A stretch of DNA of 64,000 nt from positions 20,775,027 to 20,839,026 of the forward strand of contig CM042548.1 of NCBI GenBank assembly GCA_023630585.1, written 5' to 3'. The stretch comes from Cranoglanis bouderius. Its lineage: Eukaryota > Chordata > Actinopteri > Siluriformes > Cranoglanididae. The notes under the pieces are model-generated. The model searched no databases. It had not been told where the DNA came from and saw nothing but the letters and a program-made list of their open reading frames with translations. Of this stretch, positions 60,401 to 62,110 are shown one piece after another. Position 1 is the stretch's first letter. Each line of letters opens with the position of its first letter. The translations under genes and the position numbers were made by a program.

Positions 60401-61810
60401 AGTAGCTAACCTGGTAAAGAACATGTCTTGGTGAATGAAAACTCACATGTGTGTTTATCATGGCCACTATGTAAACTGGAAAATTATAAACATAGCTAAA
60501 TAACATATAGTATAATGCCATATTGATTGATCAATACAAATTTGGTTACTCATTTTGGTACTGCTATCAGTAAAATACTGATTTAAAAAATAATACCATA
60601 AAACATGTACTTCTACTCATACTCATTCATACTCAGTCTAGTATTGATGCATCCCTAGTTTCAGGATCTTTATTTGATTCTTGAAGGGGAAGTTGGCCTT
60701 TTCAGTATTTTAAGGACACATGATTGCACCTGCTTGGCGGTTAGTAGGCAGTAGCTTTTAGCGCCATTGTGTGTTTAAATAGGCATAAACTAGAGCACGC
60801 TACCTCTTCTTTCTTTGTAAAAATCACACTGAATATTTAGTCCTTAATTCTATGGAAACAAACTAATGGCCACCTAAAGGAGGAATTTGTAATAGTAATA
60901 ATATTACATTCTTTTGTTTTCAGCTTCTGTGTCAAATCCAGTACATTTGTTTACAGCTTACAGTGTCCCAAAAAGAAAATGTTGAAAACCTCAGCCTAAA
61001 AATGCATGTCCTTAAATGTGAAATTCCTTGTGAAAATCTTTTTGCCTGCATATAAAAGAAACTGAAAGCTCAGATGTCTGCAAATACCACAGAGGTCATT
61101 TTCTAGCAGTGTAATAACAGTTCTTAGCAAGTATGAAGTGCTCAAGAACTATCTCTTTCCTAGAAATAACATCTGGTATGAATGTAAGCAAGCGTATTTT
61201 GAATCAGCAGTATCGTGATTACTCTCCTTTTCTCTGACCTTTGATCTTTCATACACAGACAACAGACATGTGCTACAGGAGTACATTAGGAGGCTGCCTA
61301 CCAGTGATGATACAGACACCAGCATTCTAGCCTGCTTCCTGGTCTATCACTCAATTCCTAGCTTCAGGAAGATGGCCACAATAGACCTTGAGGGTAAAAA
61401 GATATTGTTTCTGATCATATCTATCTGTTATCTGTTTGCATGTGAGAGACTTCTGATTTCTCCACTGAGGTACAGCAGTATGTGCTTGTCTTGTTTTTAT
61501 TGAATTTGCAGTGTTGATGCAACACTCCAATTATTTTAGCACATTTCCAGAAAAGGGAGCAGGAAGATAACAATACAAAGTGTCTCAGAATGGAGGTGAT
61601 CCCTCTATCATGTCTCTGACTCATGTGTTCTCATATGTTGATCTGTTTGTTTTCTCTCCTTCAGGGTGTTTCTCTTTCCCTGAGCTGCTGTGGAAGTTCA
61701 GTCAGTTGGGCGTTCCTGTTCGAGGCGTGCTGCACATCAGTCCTTTGCTCTTACACGATGGTGGCTCTGCTATATCGCAGCACTTTCCCTTTGAGACCCA
61801 GAGGTTATGA
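14786..61810 (+). CDS. anapc1: anapc1, anaphase-promoting complex subunit 1 (whole gene, 47 coding exons)
   Basis: APC1 is the largest scaffold subunit of the anaphase-promoting complex/cyclosome, the E3 ubiquitin ligase that marks securin and cyclins for degradation in mitosis. I matched translated exons to vertebrate APC1 from memory and required splice sites and continuous phase. Join: 14786-15001, 15193-15339, 20217-20259, 20380-20480, 20795-20877, 21995-22068, 22373-22518, 22796-23019, 23438-23647, 25678-25773, 25933-26023, 27022-27087, 28737-28874, 29432-29569, 31522-31582, 32951-33138, 33294-33368, 33682-33947, 34651-34742, 34923-35071, 36205-36283, 36481-36517, 36692-36765, 37018-37196, 40777-41003, 41482-41600, 42755-43026, 45696-45930, 46996-47087, 47668-47802, 47928-48010, 48189-48267, 49782-49856, 52062-52132, 52348-52438, 52569-52628, 52722-52915, 55254-55340, 55611-55728, 56098-56175, 56694-56761, 56854-56992, 57950-58036, 58409-58504, 59645-59849, 61259-61393, 61665-61810. 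The product is 1,954 residues (human is about 1,944). By family knowledge, residues 1-600 are the WD40 propeller region, with the regulatory 300s loop near 285-400. The proteasome/cyclosome repeats lie at about 990-1600, followed by the mid-C and C-terminal domains. The start is the first ATG of the exon and gives the conserved N terminus. Confidence 0.96.
15193..15339 (+). CDS. anapc1: anapc1 exon 3 (residues 73-121)
   Basis: Reads ESWQLRKG through YEEELYVAG and VYKAFTVDSPVQQ, conserved first blades of the APC1 propeller. Acceptor GGCAG, donor GTATCA, phase 0 at both ends. The intron that follows (4.9 kb) is the largest between coding exons and holds three Tc1 elements. Confidence 0.95.
15415..16544 (+). 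mobile_element. Tc1-like relic in anapc1 intron 3
   Basis: The ends are inverted: TACACTCATGGAGCATTTTA at the left (TA at 15413) and TTATTAGGAACAC-type on the opposite strand, closing at 16544 with TA after it. It reads in the + direction with recognisable transposase DNA (CAACAGCATGAATCCATGGA; CTTCCAGCATGATAATGCAC; AATCCAATAGAACACCTTTG). Indels and missing segments break every frame. The same family as 6935-7505, 7845-8090 and 45370-45547. Confidence 0.9.
17049..18060 (-). mobile_element. One-ended Tc1-like relic
   Basis: The left end reads CAGTGAATATAAAAAGTCTA followed by CACACCCCTGTTAAAAC. No matching inverted end is found at the right side, so it is truncated. Transposase remnants are on the - strand: ELTKHIQYFIIQKYHLGDGY and RRISETSDVPRYSV near 17982-17880, MAKHGGGSIKLWSC near 17540. 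No intact frame. Confidence 0.82.
18656..20147 (+). mobile_element. Full-length Tc1-like relic with long inverted repeats
   Basis: The left end CAGTGGTGCTTCAAAGGTTG and the right end ...CTAAAGCACCACTG are inverted and both flanked by TA. The repeats are about 190 bases (a shared inner block includes GAGAACCCAATTAAACAAAT). Transposase DNA is on + with TTGTGGACGGATGAGACCAA (first acid) and GGCAAGACAATGCCC (second acid). The third region reads AATCCAAAAGTAATG, without the Glu codon. Several frameshifts; inactive. Confidence 0.9.
20217..20259 (+). CDS. anapc1: anapc1 exon 4 (43 nt)
   Basis: Micro-exon reading ALWCNFIVPQSRKE, matching the human ALWCDFIISQ segment. Acceptor TATAG, donor GTAAGC; leaves phase 1. 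Confidence 0.88.
20380..20480 (+). CDS. anapc1: anapc1 exon 5 (to residue 169)
   Basis: Reads KDTVEQSVCIVQSTCVNVHS and ends in LPFQ, a propeller segment. Acceptor TTCAG, donor GTCTGT; closes in phase 0. The intron before it is only 120 bases. Confidence 0.93.
20795..20877 (+). CDS. anapc1: anapc1 exon 6 (residues 170-197)
   Basis: Reads WPTKFGLLFERK, which matches human WPTKYGLLFER. Acceptor TTTAG, donor GTACTT; leaves phase 2. A 967-bp Tc1 relic begins 68 bases after the donor. Confidence 0.94.
20945..21911 (-). mobile_element. Tc1-like internal-deletion derivative
   Basis: The ends CAGTTGCAATCAAAATTATT and the inverted copy ending ATTGCAACTG are both flanked by TA. - strand remnants read VEGKMDSLKSQEILGENVMP, FQQDNDPKHTSNFTKAWLQK and MMLWGCFVSSGTGNL. 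At 967 bp it has lost much of the N- and C-terminal coding sequence. It lies between anapc1 exons 6 and 7. Confidence 0.9.
21995..22068 (+). CDS. anapc1: anapc1 exon 7 (to residue 221)
   Basis: Reads EPLPTLFSMLHPLDEIAPVV followed by CKS, nearly identical to human. Acceptor GTCAG, donor GTGAGA; leaves phase 1. Confidence 0.95.
22373..22518 (+). CDS. anapc1: anapc1 exon 8 (to residue 270)
   Basis: Reads QRLQYVSDGALRVVF then EPSIVMTYDTLQ and IWALRKV, late propeller strands before the 300s loop. Acceptor GGTAG, donor GTAACA; closes in phase 0. Confidence 0.95.
22796..23019 (+). CDS. anapc1: anapc1 exon 9, first half of the 300s regulatory loop (residues 271-345)
   Basis: Encodes a low-complexity Ser/Pro-rich stretch with several S/T-P sites (SRLDSPGSP, RVPTSPALHSRAHSPN). 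In human APC1 this loop is phosphorylated in mitosis by CDK1 to relieve autoinhibition and admit CDC20. Acceptor TGCAG, donor GTCAGA; leaves phase 2. Confidence 0.93.
23438..23647 (+). CDS. anapc1: anapc1 exon 10, second half of the 300s loop (to residue 415)
   Basis: Continues the loop with the conserved SRAHSPGM and GAQRFNM motifs and more S-P sites, then returns to the propeller at EPILPDLCIEQLWTET. The acceptor is AATTAG, which has a poor pyrimidine tract; donor GTTAGT; phase 2 kept. Confidence 0.93.
24110..25420 (+). mobile_element. LINE relic (L2-like reverse transcriptase)
   Basis: Translating + with indels gives QGSVLGP-like and then FHCYADDT near 24125-24222 (the YADD active-site motif), and later LYKLHRLPVPFCILYRLL near 24675-24735. 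The C-terminal SGNFWNEFPRSLGDLSSISD then FKAELKTHLFT lies at 25310-25405. Order and spacing fit one degenerate LINE in sense orientation. It lies in the anapc1 intron between exons 10 and 11. Confidence 0.8.
25678..25773 (+). CDS. anapc1: anapc1 exon 11 (to residue 447)
   Basis: Reads ASKVFITSDLCENRYLCFLV and ends in ESHQQLR. Acceptor GCTTAG, donor GTGATA; phase 2 at both ends. The preceding intron holds a LINE relic. Confidence 0.94.
25933..26023 (+). CDS. anapc1: anapc1 exon 12 (to residue 477)
   Basis: Reads CVKFLESNETSQLIFASVTS then IPAKDAAPLE, matching human. Acceptor TCCAG, donor GTAAGG; closes in phase 0. A 539-bp Tc1-type MITE starts 79 bases downstream. Confidence 0.94.
26102..26640. 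mobile_element. Tc1-derived MITE, 539 bp
   Basis: Perfect-looking inverted ends CAGTACTGTGCA...TTTTAGGCA, both flanked by TA, with no coding remnant that I can read. The ends match the families at 2024-3552 and 39260-40228. Confidence 0.9.
27022..27087 (+). CDS. anapc1: anapc1 exon 13 (residues 478-499)
   Basis: Reads DIDALLVLETNGSLVLYTGV. Acceptor TATAG, donor GTGAGT; phase 0 at both ends, so skipping would stay in frame. Confidence 0.93.
27088..28736. other. anapc1 intron 13, nothing recognised
   Basis: AT-rich with short open frames only; no repeat family recognised. Confidence 0.5.
28737..28874 (+). CDS. anapc1: anapc1 exon 14 (residues 500-545)
   Basis: Reads VSKVFVPGLLSPTFSLPTPL, then a Pro/Thr-rich linker with LNTPLENVSTPAKA. 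Acceptor CTTAG, donor GTACAT; phase 0. Confidence 0.92.
29432..29569 (+). CDS. anapc1: anapc1 exon 15 (residues 546-591)
   Basis: Starts in a divergent Ser/His-rich stretch and ends in the conserved HIQALRDPVSNRLTL. Acceptor TTTAG, donor GTCAGC; phase 0. A (CA)n tract begins about 30 bases past the donor. Confidence 0.92.
29600..29634. repeat. (CA)n microsatellite
   Basis: About 17 CA units shortly after the exon 15 donor. Confidence 0.95.
29955..30424 (+). mobile_element. Tc1-like internal-deletion derivative, 470 bp
   Basis: The ends CACTATATACAAAAGTATG and the inverted GGCCATATAGTG are both beside TA. It keeps a fragment of transposase in one frame (30080-30340): LFQHDNAPVHKARSMKTWFA and NPDFNPTEHHWDELERQL, i.e. 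the last two catalytic acids with 34 residues between them. Everything upstream of the second acid is deleted. Confidence 0.9.
30505..30770 (-). repeat. SINE-like dispersed repeat with (CA)n
   Basis: Contains GTTGCCAGTTCATTGCACAG, a (CA)n run at 30600-30632, GGGCAATTTAGAGTACA and CCACACAACAGTAACTGGAG, in the order seen at 8240-8515. Confidence 0.72.
31522..31582 (+). CDS. anapc1: anapc1 exon 16 (to residue 612)
   Basis: Reads ELSNGSMLRITVPEVATSEL, end of the propeller region. Acceptor TTTCAG, donor GTTAGA; leaves phase 1. Confidence 0.94.
31583..32950. other. anapc1 intron 16, nothing recognised
   Basis: No repeat or reading frame that I can support. Confidence 0.5.
32951..33138 (+). CDS. 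anapc1: anapc1 exon 17 (to residue 674)
   Basis: Reads CLQAIRFILPKDTAMK, VKWYNIYNAPGGPS and WNLFVTCLM, highly conserved start of the middle region. Acceptor TTTCAG, donor GTCAGT; closes in phase 0. Confidence 0.95.
33294..33368 (+). CDS. anapc1: anapc1 exon 18 (residues 675-699)
   Basis: Reads LHFEVPLSPVIAPKKARPAD; the SPVIAPKKARP motif is shared with human. Acceptor CACAG, donor GTAAGT; phase 0. Confidence 0.94.
33682..33947 (+). CDS. anapc1: anapc1 exon 19 (to residue 788)
   Basis: Starts DWTYLCTSDYH and has the conserved LLFTHIPALFYVLHLLYEDL helix near its end. The middle of the exon is divergent. Acceptor TCAAG, donor GTACAG; leaves phase 2. Confidence 0.93.
34651..34742 (+). CDS. anapc1: anapc1 exon 20 (to residue 819)
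   Basis: Reads DLQQEEYIDLYWRDYPSFIK, comparable to human VDHYYRDYPTLV. Acceptor ATTAG, donor GTACGT; leaves phase 1. Confidence 0.9.
34923..35071 (+). CDS. anapc1: anapc1 exon 21 (to residue 868)
   Basis: Ends in the conserved FPYLPGICERTKLIVL. It is 149 nt, not a multiple of three. The acceptor CTAAAG follows a (TG)n run at 34900-34914 instead of a long pyrimidine tract. Donor GTAAAT; closes in phase 0. Confidence 0.92.
35072..36165. other. anapc1 intron 21, nothing recognised
   Basis: A slightly GC-richer spot at 35640-35720; no coding or repeat signal I can name. Confidence 0.45.
36168..36200. repeat. (CT)n microsatellite forming the exon 22 pyrimidine tract
   Basis: About 16 CT units ending 4 bases before the acceptor GGCAG. 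Confidence 0.93.
36205..36283 (+). CDS. anapc1: anapc1 exon 22 (residues 869-895)
   Basis: Reads SYALYVVGDEEAASSNVSKY, comparable to human ALYILGDESLVSDESSQY. A (CT)n run serves as its pyrimidine tract. Donor GTGAGC; leaves phase 1. A (GT)n run starts about 29 bases into the next intron. Confidence 0.88.
36481..36517 (+). CDS. anapc1: anapc1 exon 23 (37 nt)
   Basis: Smallest exon; reads GQKKGFGDPALR in a divergent linker. Placed mainly by its TTTTTTCAG acceptor, GTAATG donor and phase (1 to 2), both needed to join its neighbours. Confidence 0.78.
36643..36677. repeat. (TG)n microsatellite before the exon 24 acceptor
   Basis: About 17 TG units ending 14 bases before the acceptor; a second (GT)n run lies at 36310-36344 just after exon 22. 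Confidence 0.93.
36692..36765 (+). CDS. anapc1: anapc1 exon 24 (to residue 932)
   Basis: Reads SVKQSAPTGCLAEKLVVWLT, matching human SSLAERLVVWMT. The acceptor GCTTGCAG follows a 35-base (TG)n run. A competing TTTTCAG lies at 36614-36620 and would shift the frame. Donor GTATGT; leaves phase 1. Confidence 0.88.
37018..37196 (+). CDS. anapc1: anapc1 exon 25 (to residue 991)
   Basis: Reads FMLKDLEFVPFGVALPIRDA, then LIGRQDLTKQAH, closely matching human. Acceptor TTTCAG, donor GTAAGC; closes in phase 0. Confidence 0.95.
37197..38575. other. anapc1 intron 25, first part, nothing recognised
   Basis: AT-rich, with poly(A) runs at about 37707-37733, 38015-38028 and 38283-38301. No gene or repeat family recognised. 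Confidence 0.45.
38592..38996 (+). mobile_element. 5'-truncated LINE end with 16-bp target duplication
   Basis: Flanked by the same 16 bases, AGTTATTGTATAATGC, at 38576-38591 and 38997-39012. The insert encodes, in one frame, the C-terminal end of a non-LTR retrotransposon protein: LRWFGHVQRRESEYIGKRML, LRGRPKRSFMDVVKEDMKVV and ARWRQMIRCGDP. It stops at 38968-38970 and is followed by an A/G-rich tail with AAGAAGAAG. The clade is not certain. It is a recent-looking insertion with an uninterrupted frame. Confidence 0.92.
39260..40228 (+). mobile_element. Tc1-like internal-deletion derivative, 969 bp
   Basis: The ends CAGTACTGTGCAAAAGTTTT and their inverted copy are both flanked by TA, with long matching inner repeats. 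It encodes the N-terminal part (ARLSTATRQKVVILHQQGLS...) and then, after a junction near 39925, the C-terminal part (KQLRLPKFTEELWLVIQDVR). The whole catalytic core is missing. Related to 2024-3552. Confidence 0.92.
40777..41003 (+). CDS. anapc1: anapc1 exon 26 (to residue 1067)
   Basis: Has an acidic EADEEEDGMADL stretch, then LIWSRDLRVQEVRRLLQSSR and ends near HEYIEEKEN. The acceptor GTAAG is directly preceded by (TG)n. Donor GTAAGA; leaves phase 2. By position it opens the proteasome/cyclosome repeat region. Confidence 0.93.
41482..41600 (+). CDS. anapc1: anapc1 exon 27 (to residue 1107)
   Basis: Reads LLQLCQRTMALPVGRGLFTL followed by FSYHPVPTEPLP, nearly identical to human. Acceptor GCCAG, donor GTATGC; leaves phase 1. 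Confidence 0.96.
42200..42620. repeat. Probable dispersed repeat inside Tc1-like ends
   Basis: Starts beside TA with CAGTTGAGGGAAAATGTTTG and has AAGTTTGCATACACTGAAC at the right, which look like poorly preserved inverted ends. Between them is GC-richer DNA with TGTTTGAATCCCATCGATGC, GCCACAGCCATCTGAGG and CACATGTCTCGAAGGAGGCA, reminiscent of a tRNA-related fish repeat. Tentative. Confidence 0.45.
42755..43026 (+). CDS. anapc1: anapc1 exon 28 (to residue 1197)
   Basis: Longest coding exon (272 nt). Reads PPRNTTVDLNSGNVDVPPNM, FHNGVAAGLKIAP, NEYAGFLMALGLNGHLTKL and HDYLTK. The GFLMALGLNGHL segment is typical of the PC repeats. Acceptor GGCAG, donor GTAAAA. Confidence 0.97.
43680..44370. repeat. 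Probable Tc1-related non-autonomous repeat
   Basis: The right side ends GTACCTAATAAAGTGGTCAC followed by TGAG and TA, like Tc1 ends elsewhere in the window. The interior has ATATTATTTGGGGTCTGGCC and the partly inverted GGGCCACCATCCAAATAATA, a palindromic core. The left end is not clear. Confidence 0.5.
45370..45547 (-). mobile_element. Tc1-like terminal fragment
   Basis: The right end reads TATTTTATTGGCCAGTGAG and then TG beside TA. The reverse complement matches the first 180 or so bases of the 15415-16544 family (GCATAAAATCATGCAGATC, AGTTAATGTTCACAT). A short inverted piece with TGAAGACTGGAAAAACACTG at 45353-45375 may be a rearranged inner fragment. Confidence 0.75.
45696..45930 (+). CDS. 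anapc1: anapc1 exon 29 (to residue 1276)
   Basis: Reads GHEMTSIGLLLGVSAAKLGT, then VPALLPPTSTELDVP and VVGIGLVYQGTGHRHNAEVL: classical PC repeats. Acceptor CTCAG, donor GTCAGT; leaves phase 1. Confidence 0.97.
46575..46650 (+). mobile_element. Possible hAT end fragment
   Basis: Reads TAGGGATGCCACCGAAAAAT then TTCGGCC, similar to the TAGGGATGCACCGA ends of vertebrate hAT elements. There is no matching opposite end nearby. Confidence 0.45.
46996..47087 (+). CDS. anapc1: anapc1 exon 30 (to residue 1306)
   Basis: Reads PPGPEMEYCTDRESYSLAAG then LALGMVCLG. A (TG)n run at 46963-46981 sits 14 bases before the CACACAG acceptor. It is 92 nt, not a multiple of three. Donor GTAAGT; closes in phase 0. 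Confidence 0.95.
47668..47802 (+). CDS. anapc1: anapc1 exon 31 (residues 1307-1351)
   Basis: Reads HGSNLIGMTDLNVPEQLYQY, then MVGGHRR and REKHKSPSYQIK. Acceptor TGTAG, donor GTCTCA; phase 0. Confidence 0.96.
47928..48010 (+). CDS. anapc1: anapc1 exon 32, with a GC donor (to residue 1379)
   Basis: Reads EGDTINVDVTCPGATLALAM then IYLKTNN. The exon ends AATAG and is followed by GCAAGT, the consensus of GC-AG introns; a GT donor in frame is not available here. Acceptor TAAAG; leaves phase 2. Confidence 0.93.
48157..48186. repeat. (CT)n(C)n tract at the exon 33 acceptor
   Basis: Twelve CT units and a run of C directly before AG; it ends the GC-AG intron. Confidence 0.93.
48189..48267 (+). CDS. 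anapc1: anapc1 exon 33 (to residue 1405)
   Basis: Reads SIADWLKAPDTMFLLDFIKP then EFLLLR, matching human. The acceptor is a (CT)n tract followed by CCCCCCAG. Donor GTGAGA; closes in phase 0. Confidence 0.95.
48541..49540 (+). mobile_element. Degenerate Sleeping Beauty-like Tc1 relic, interrupted
   Basis: The left end reads AAACCAAAAGTTTACATACA. Inside are blocks typical of the salmonid/zebrafish Tc1 group: CAGTCTGGAAAATTCCAGAA, ATACAATGGGAAGATCATAA, AAAAAAGCCAGACTGAAATG and CAAAAAAGAATTGGACTG. Near the right are GTTTGACCCACTGAATGTCT and AATAAAAGCTAG. The terminal right repeat is lost. Another element sits at 49131-49437. Confidence 0.75.
49131..49437 (-). mobile_element. Small mariner-like relic nested in the Tc1 relic
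   Basis: Short inverted ends TCTCCATACAT and ATGTATGGAGA bound a 307-bp segment. Its - strand frame (from 49347) reads MTKKERIEIILVAGSGSWGK then VAMDFNRKHTKHITHDTVAK, a helix-turn-helix of a DDE transposase unlike the Tc1 proteins around it. The catalytic part is missing. Confidence 0.68.
49782..49856 (+). CDS. anapc1: anapc1 exon 34 (residues 1406-1430)
   Basis: Reads TLARCLIMWNEILPNEEWVT then SNVPQ. Acceptor TCCAG, donor GTACAA; phase 0. Confidence 0.95.
50379..51260 (-). mobile_element. Tc1-like internal-deletion derivative
   Basis: The left end reads CAGTCATGTGAAAAAATAAA, and the right end has the inverted TTATTTTTTCACACGACTTG. The outer and inner repeats (GGACAAGCAAACATTTGATC) match 9968-10985. 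The - strand frame near 50807-50590 keeps the helix-turn-helix (FSPRADHLIQKVSKNPKVSS, STIRKRLHKFDLHRRRTRKK). The catalytic core is reduced to a short piece around 50490-50540. Confidence 0.9.
51261..52061. other. anapc1 intron 34, distal part, nothing recognised
   Basis: Unique-looking AT-rich DNA. Confidence 0.45.
52062..52132 (+). CDS. anapc1: anapc1 exon 35 (to residue 1454)
   Basis: Reads IIQENIGLQEEALVSEDLNM then ETL. Acceptor GGTAG, donor GTAAGT; leaves phase 2. Confidence 0.92.
52348..52438 (+). CDS. anapc1: anapc1 exon 36 (to residue 1484)
   Basis: Reads QAHDYIIAGACMAVGFRFAG then SANSDAFDCL, a PC repeat. Acceptor CTCAG, donor GTAAGC; closes in phase 0. Confidence 0.94.
52569..52628 (+). 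CDS. anapc1: anapc1 exon 37 (residues 1485-1504)
   Basis: Reads YKFARNFMKSL then a Ser/Thr-rich end. Acceptor CACAG, donor GTAAGT; 60 nt, phase 0, so skipping would stay in frame. Confidence 0.91.
52722..52915 (+). CDS. anapc1: anapc1 exon 38 (to residue 1569)
   Basis: Reads LQTCLSMVLLATSMVMAGSG, LKVLQLCRFLH, GEMNYGFH and HHMALGLLFLGGG: strongly conserved PC repeats. Acceptor GACAG, donor GTCAGT; leaves phase 2. Confidence 0.97.
53348..54964 (+). mobile_element. Full-length Tc1-like element with long inverted/direct repeats
   Basis: The ends CAACCCCAGGCAAAAATTAT and inverted ATTCCATAACTTTTGCCAGG...GTTG are both flanked by TA. Inverted repeats of about 240 bases include the inner motif AAAATTATGGAATCAC, repeated twice at the left (about 53560 and 53595). 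It lies between anapc1 exons 38 and 39. Confidence 0.93.
53741..54711 (+). pseudogene. Tc1 transposase lacking its catalytic Glu
   Basis: The start at 53741 gives MERIIKPLQEGNPTKSVAKD with a helix-turn-helix. Stops and frame changes lie between 53848 and 54147. From 54145 one frame reads VIFSDESQ (first acid), MIWGFMSGKGPG, VIFQDDKASCHRAKT (second acid) and NSPDLNPIYGG. After NPI the expected ENLW is missing: a small deletion at about 54523 removes the Glu codon and shifts the frame. C-terminal sequence (LVKSMPQRIQT-like) is still visible to 54711. Confidence 0.88.
55254..55340 (+). CDS. anapc1: anapc1 exon 39 (to residue 1598)
   Basis: Reads YTLSTSNSAIAALLCALYPH then FPAHSTDN. Acceptor CACAG, donor GTAAAT; phase 2 kept. 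The preceding intron holds a complete-length Tc1 relic. Confidence 0.96.
55611..55728 (+). CDS. anapc1: anapc1 exon 40 (to residue 1637)
   Basis: Reads YHLQALRHLCVLAAEPRLLV, PVDVDTLKPCYALLDVTYK. Acceptor CTAAG, donor GTACTG; closes in phase 0. Confidence 0.97.
56098..56175 (+). CDS. anapc1: anapc1 exon 41 (residues 1638-1663)
   Basis: Reads ETQWYEETTVELMAPTMLPE then LHLLKQ. Acceptor AATAG, donor GTAACA; phase 0. Confidence 0.95.
56352..56388. repeat. (TG)n(TA)n microsatellite
   Basis: A few TG units then about 16 TA units. Confidence 0.93.
56694..56761 (+). CDS. anapc1: anapc1 exon 42 (to residue 1686)
   Basis: Reads IKVKGPRYWELKIDLTKGTQ. Acceptor CACAG, donor GTAAGT; leaves phase 2. Confidence 0.95.
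56854..56992 (+). CDS. anapc1: anapc1 exon 43 (to residue 1732)
   Basis: Reads SILSRDGVLYVKLRAGQLPY then a divergent end NRNPEVRTFK. Acceptor TCCAG, donor GTCTGT; closes in phase 0. Confidence 0.95.
56993..57949. other. anapc1 intron 43 with (CA)n at 57400-57443
   Basis: Apart from the 22-unit CA run and a poly(A) stretch near 57011-57032, nothing is recognised. Confidence 0.5.
57950..58036 (+). CDS. anapc1: anapc1 exon 44 (residues 1733-1761)
   Basis: Reads PEAISTFTSDAALVSFAKYF then CEASESMKN. Acceptor TGCAG, donor GTGAGT; phase 0. Confidence 0.94.
58409..58504 (+). CDS. anapc1: anapc1 exon 45 (residues 1762-1793)
   Basis: Reads KQETVALFSAILYECVTQEN then PEMLPTHISIDQ. Acceptor CACAG, donor GTAATT; 96 nt, phase 0. 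Confidence 0.95.
59077..59229. mobile_element. Foldback MITE, 153 bp
   Basis: The first 45 bases (AAAGGGCCGGTGTGGGTGCT...) are the reverse complement of the last 45 (...ACCCACACCGGCCCTTT) with about two mismatches. Both arms carry TTCATTCCAGTCAAGCAGAA. It would form a long hairpin in RNA. No coding content. Confidence 0.92.
59645..59849 (+). CDS. anapc1: anapc1 exon 46 (to residue 1862)
   Basis: Reads LSETFSLWQMKLVLELCESR, SSEFLPIMKSSADQALDRW. A (TG)n run at 59612-59628 lies 16 bases before the TTTAAG acceptor. Donor GTAAGA; leaves phase 1. A hAT-like element begins 32 bases after the exon. Confidence 0.93.
59881..60657. mobile_element. hAT-like non-autonomous element with 8-bp target duplication
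   Basis: Flanked by GTTTCAGG at 59873-59880 and 60658-60665. The ends AAGGGATGCA and the inverted TAGGGATGCA are 9 of 10 matched. The 8-base duplication and the AGGGATG ends are those of hAT transposons. No transposase frame; 777 bp. Inserted 32 bases after anapc1 exon 46. Confidence 0.9.
61259..61393 (+). CDS. anapc1: anapc1 exon 47 (to residue 1907)
   Basis: Reads TSILACFLVYHSIPSFRKMA, matching human SMLACFLVYHSVP. Acceptor CACAG, donor GTAAAA; phase 1 at both ends. Confidence 0.93.
61665..61810 (+). CDS. anapc1: anapc1 exon 48, last coding exon with stop
   Basis: Reads FPELLWKFSQLGVPVRGVLH then SPLLL, matching the human C terminus up to PLLL. It then continues with an unrelated tail of about 18 residues ending FETQRL and TGA at 61808. 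Acceptor TTCAG. Confidence 0.93.
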
Positions 61811-62110
61811 ATCTAATGTTCTCCCTTACTAAATTACAGCAGGGATAACCAAATGTCTTCCTTAGGAGACTTGAACACCCAACTACCATGAAATCCTTTC
61901 TGGGATATGTAAAAGATGACCAAGGTTTCATTGCGAGGCCTGGGTTAATTAGTAGGTCCTTAGACTCAAGGTTGACCACTAAAGTATTGCAGTTATGTAA
62001 ATAATTTGTATCCATGTTTGTGCCTGTGATAATGGTGTCCATGAATGATTTTTGATGGTTCACACTTTCTCTGTTAAAAAAACAACAATAAAACTTGCAA
62101 AATGTAAGTT
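61811..62110 (+). terminator. anapc1: anapc1 3' UTR with poly(A) signal AATAAA at 62087
   Basis: A canonical AATAAA lies 277 bases after the stop codon, followed by a T-rich stretch after 62117. It is the first canonical signal downstream, so cleavage is expected around 62105-62115. Inferred from sequence only. Confidence 0.6.
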
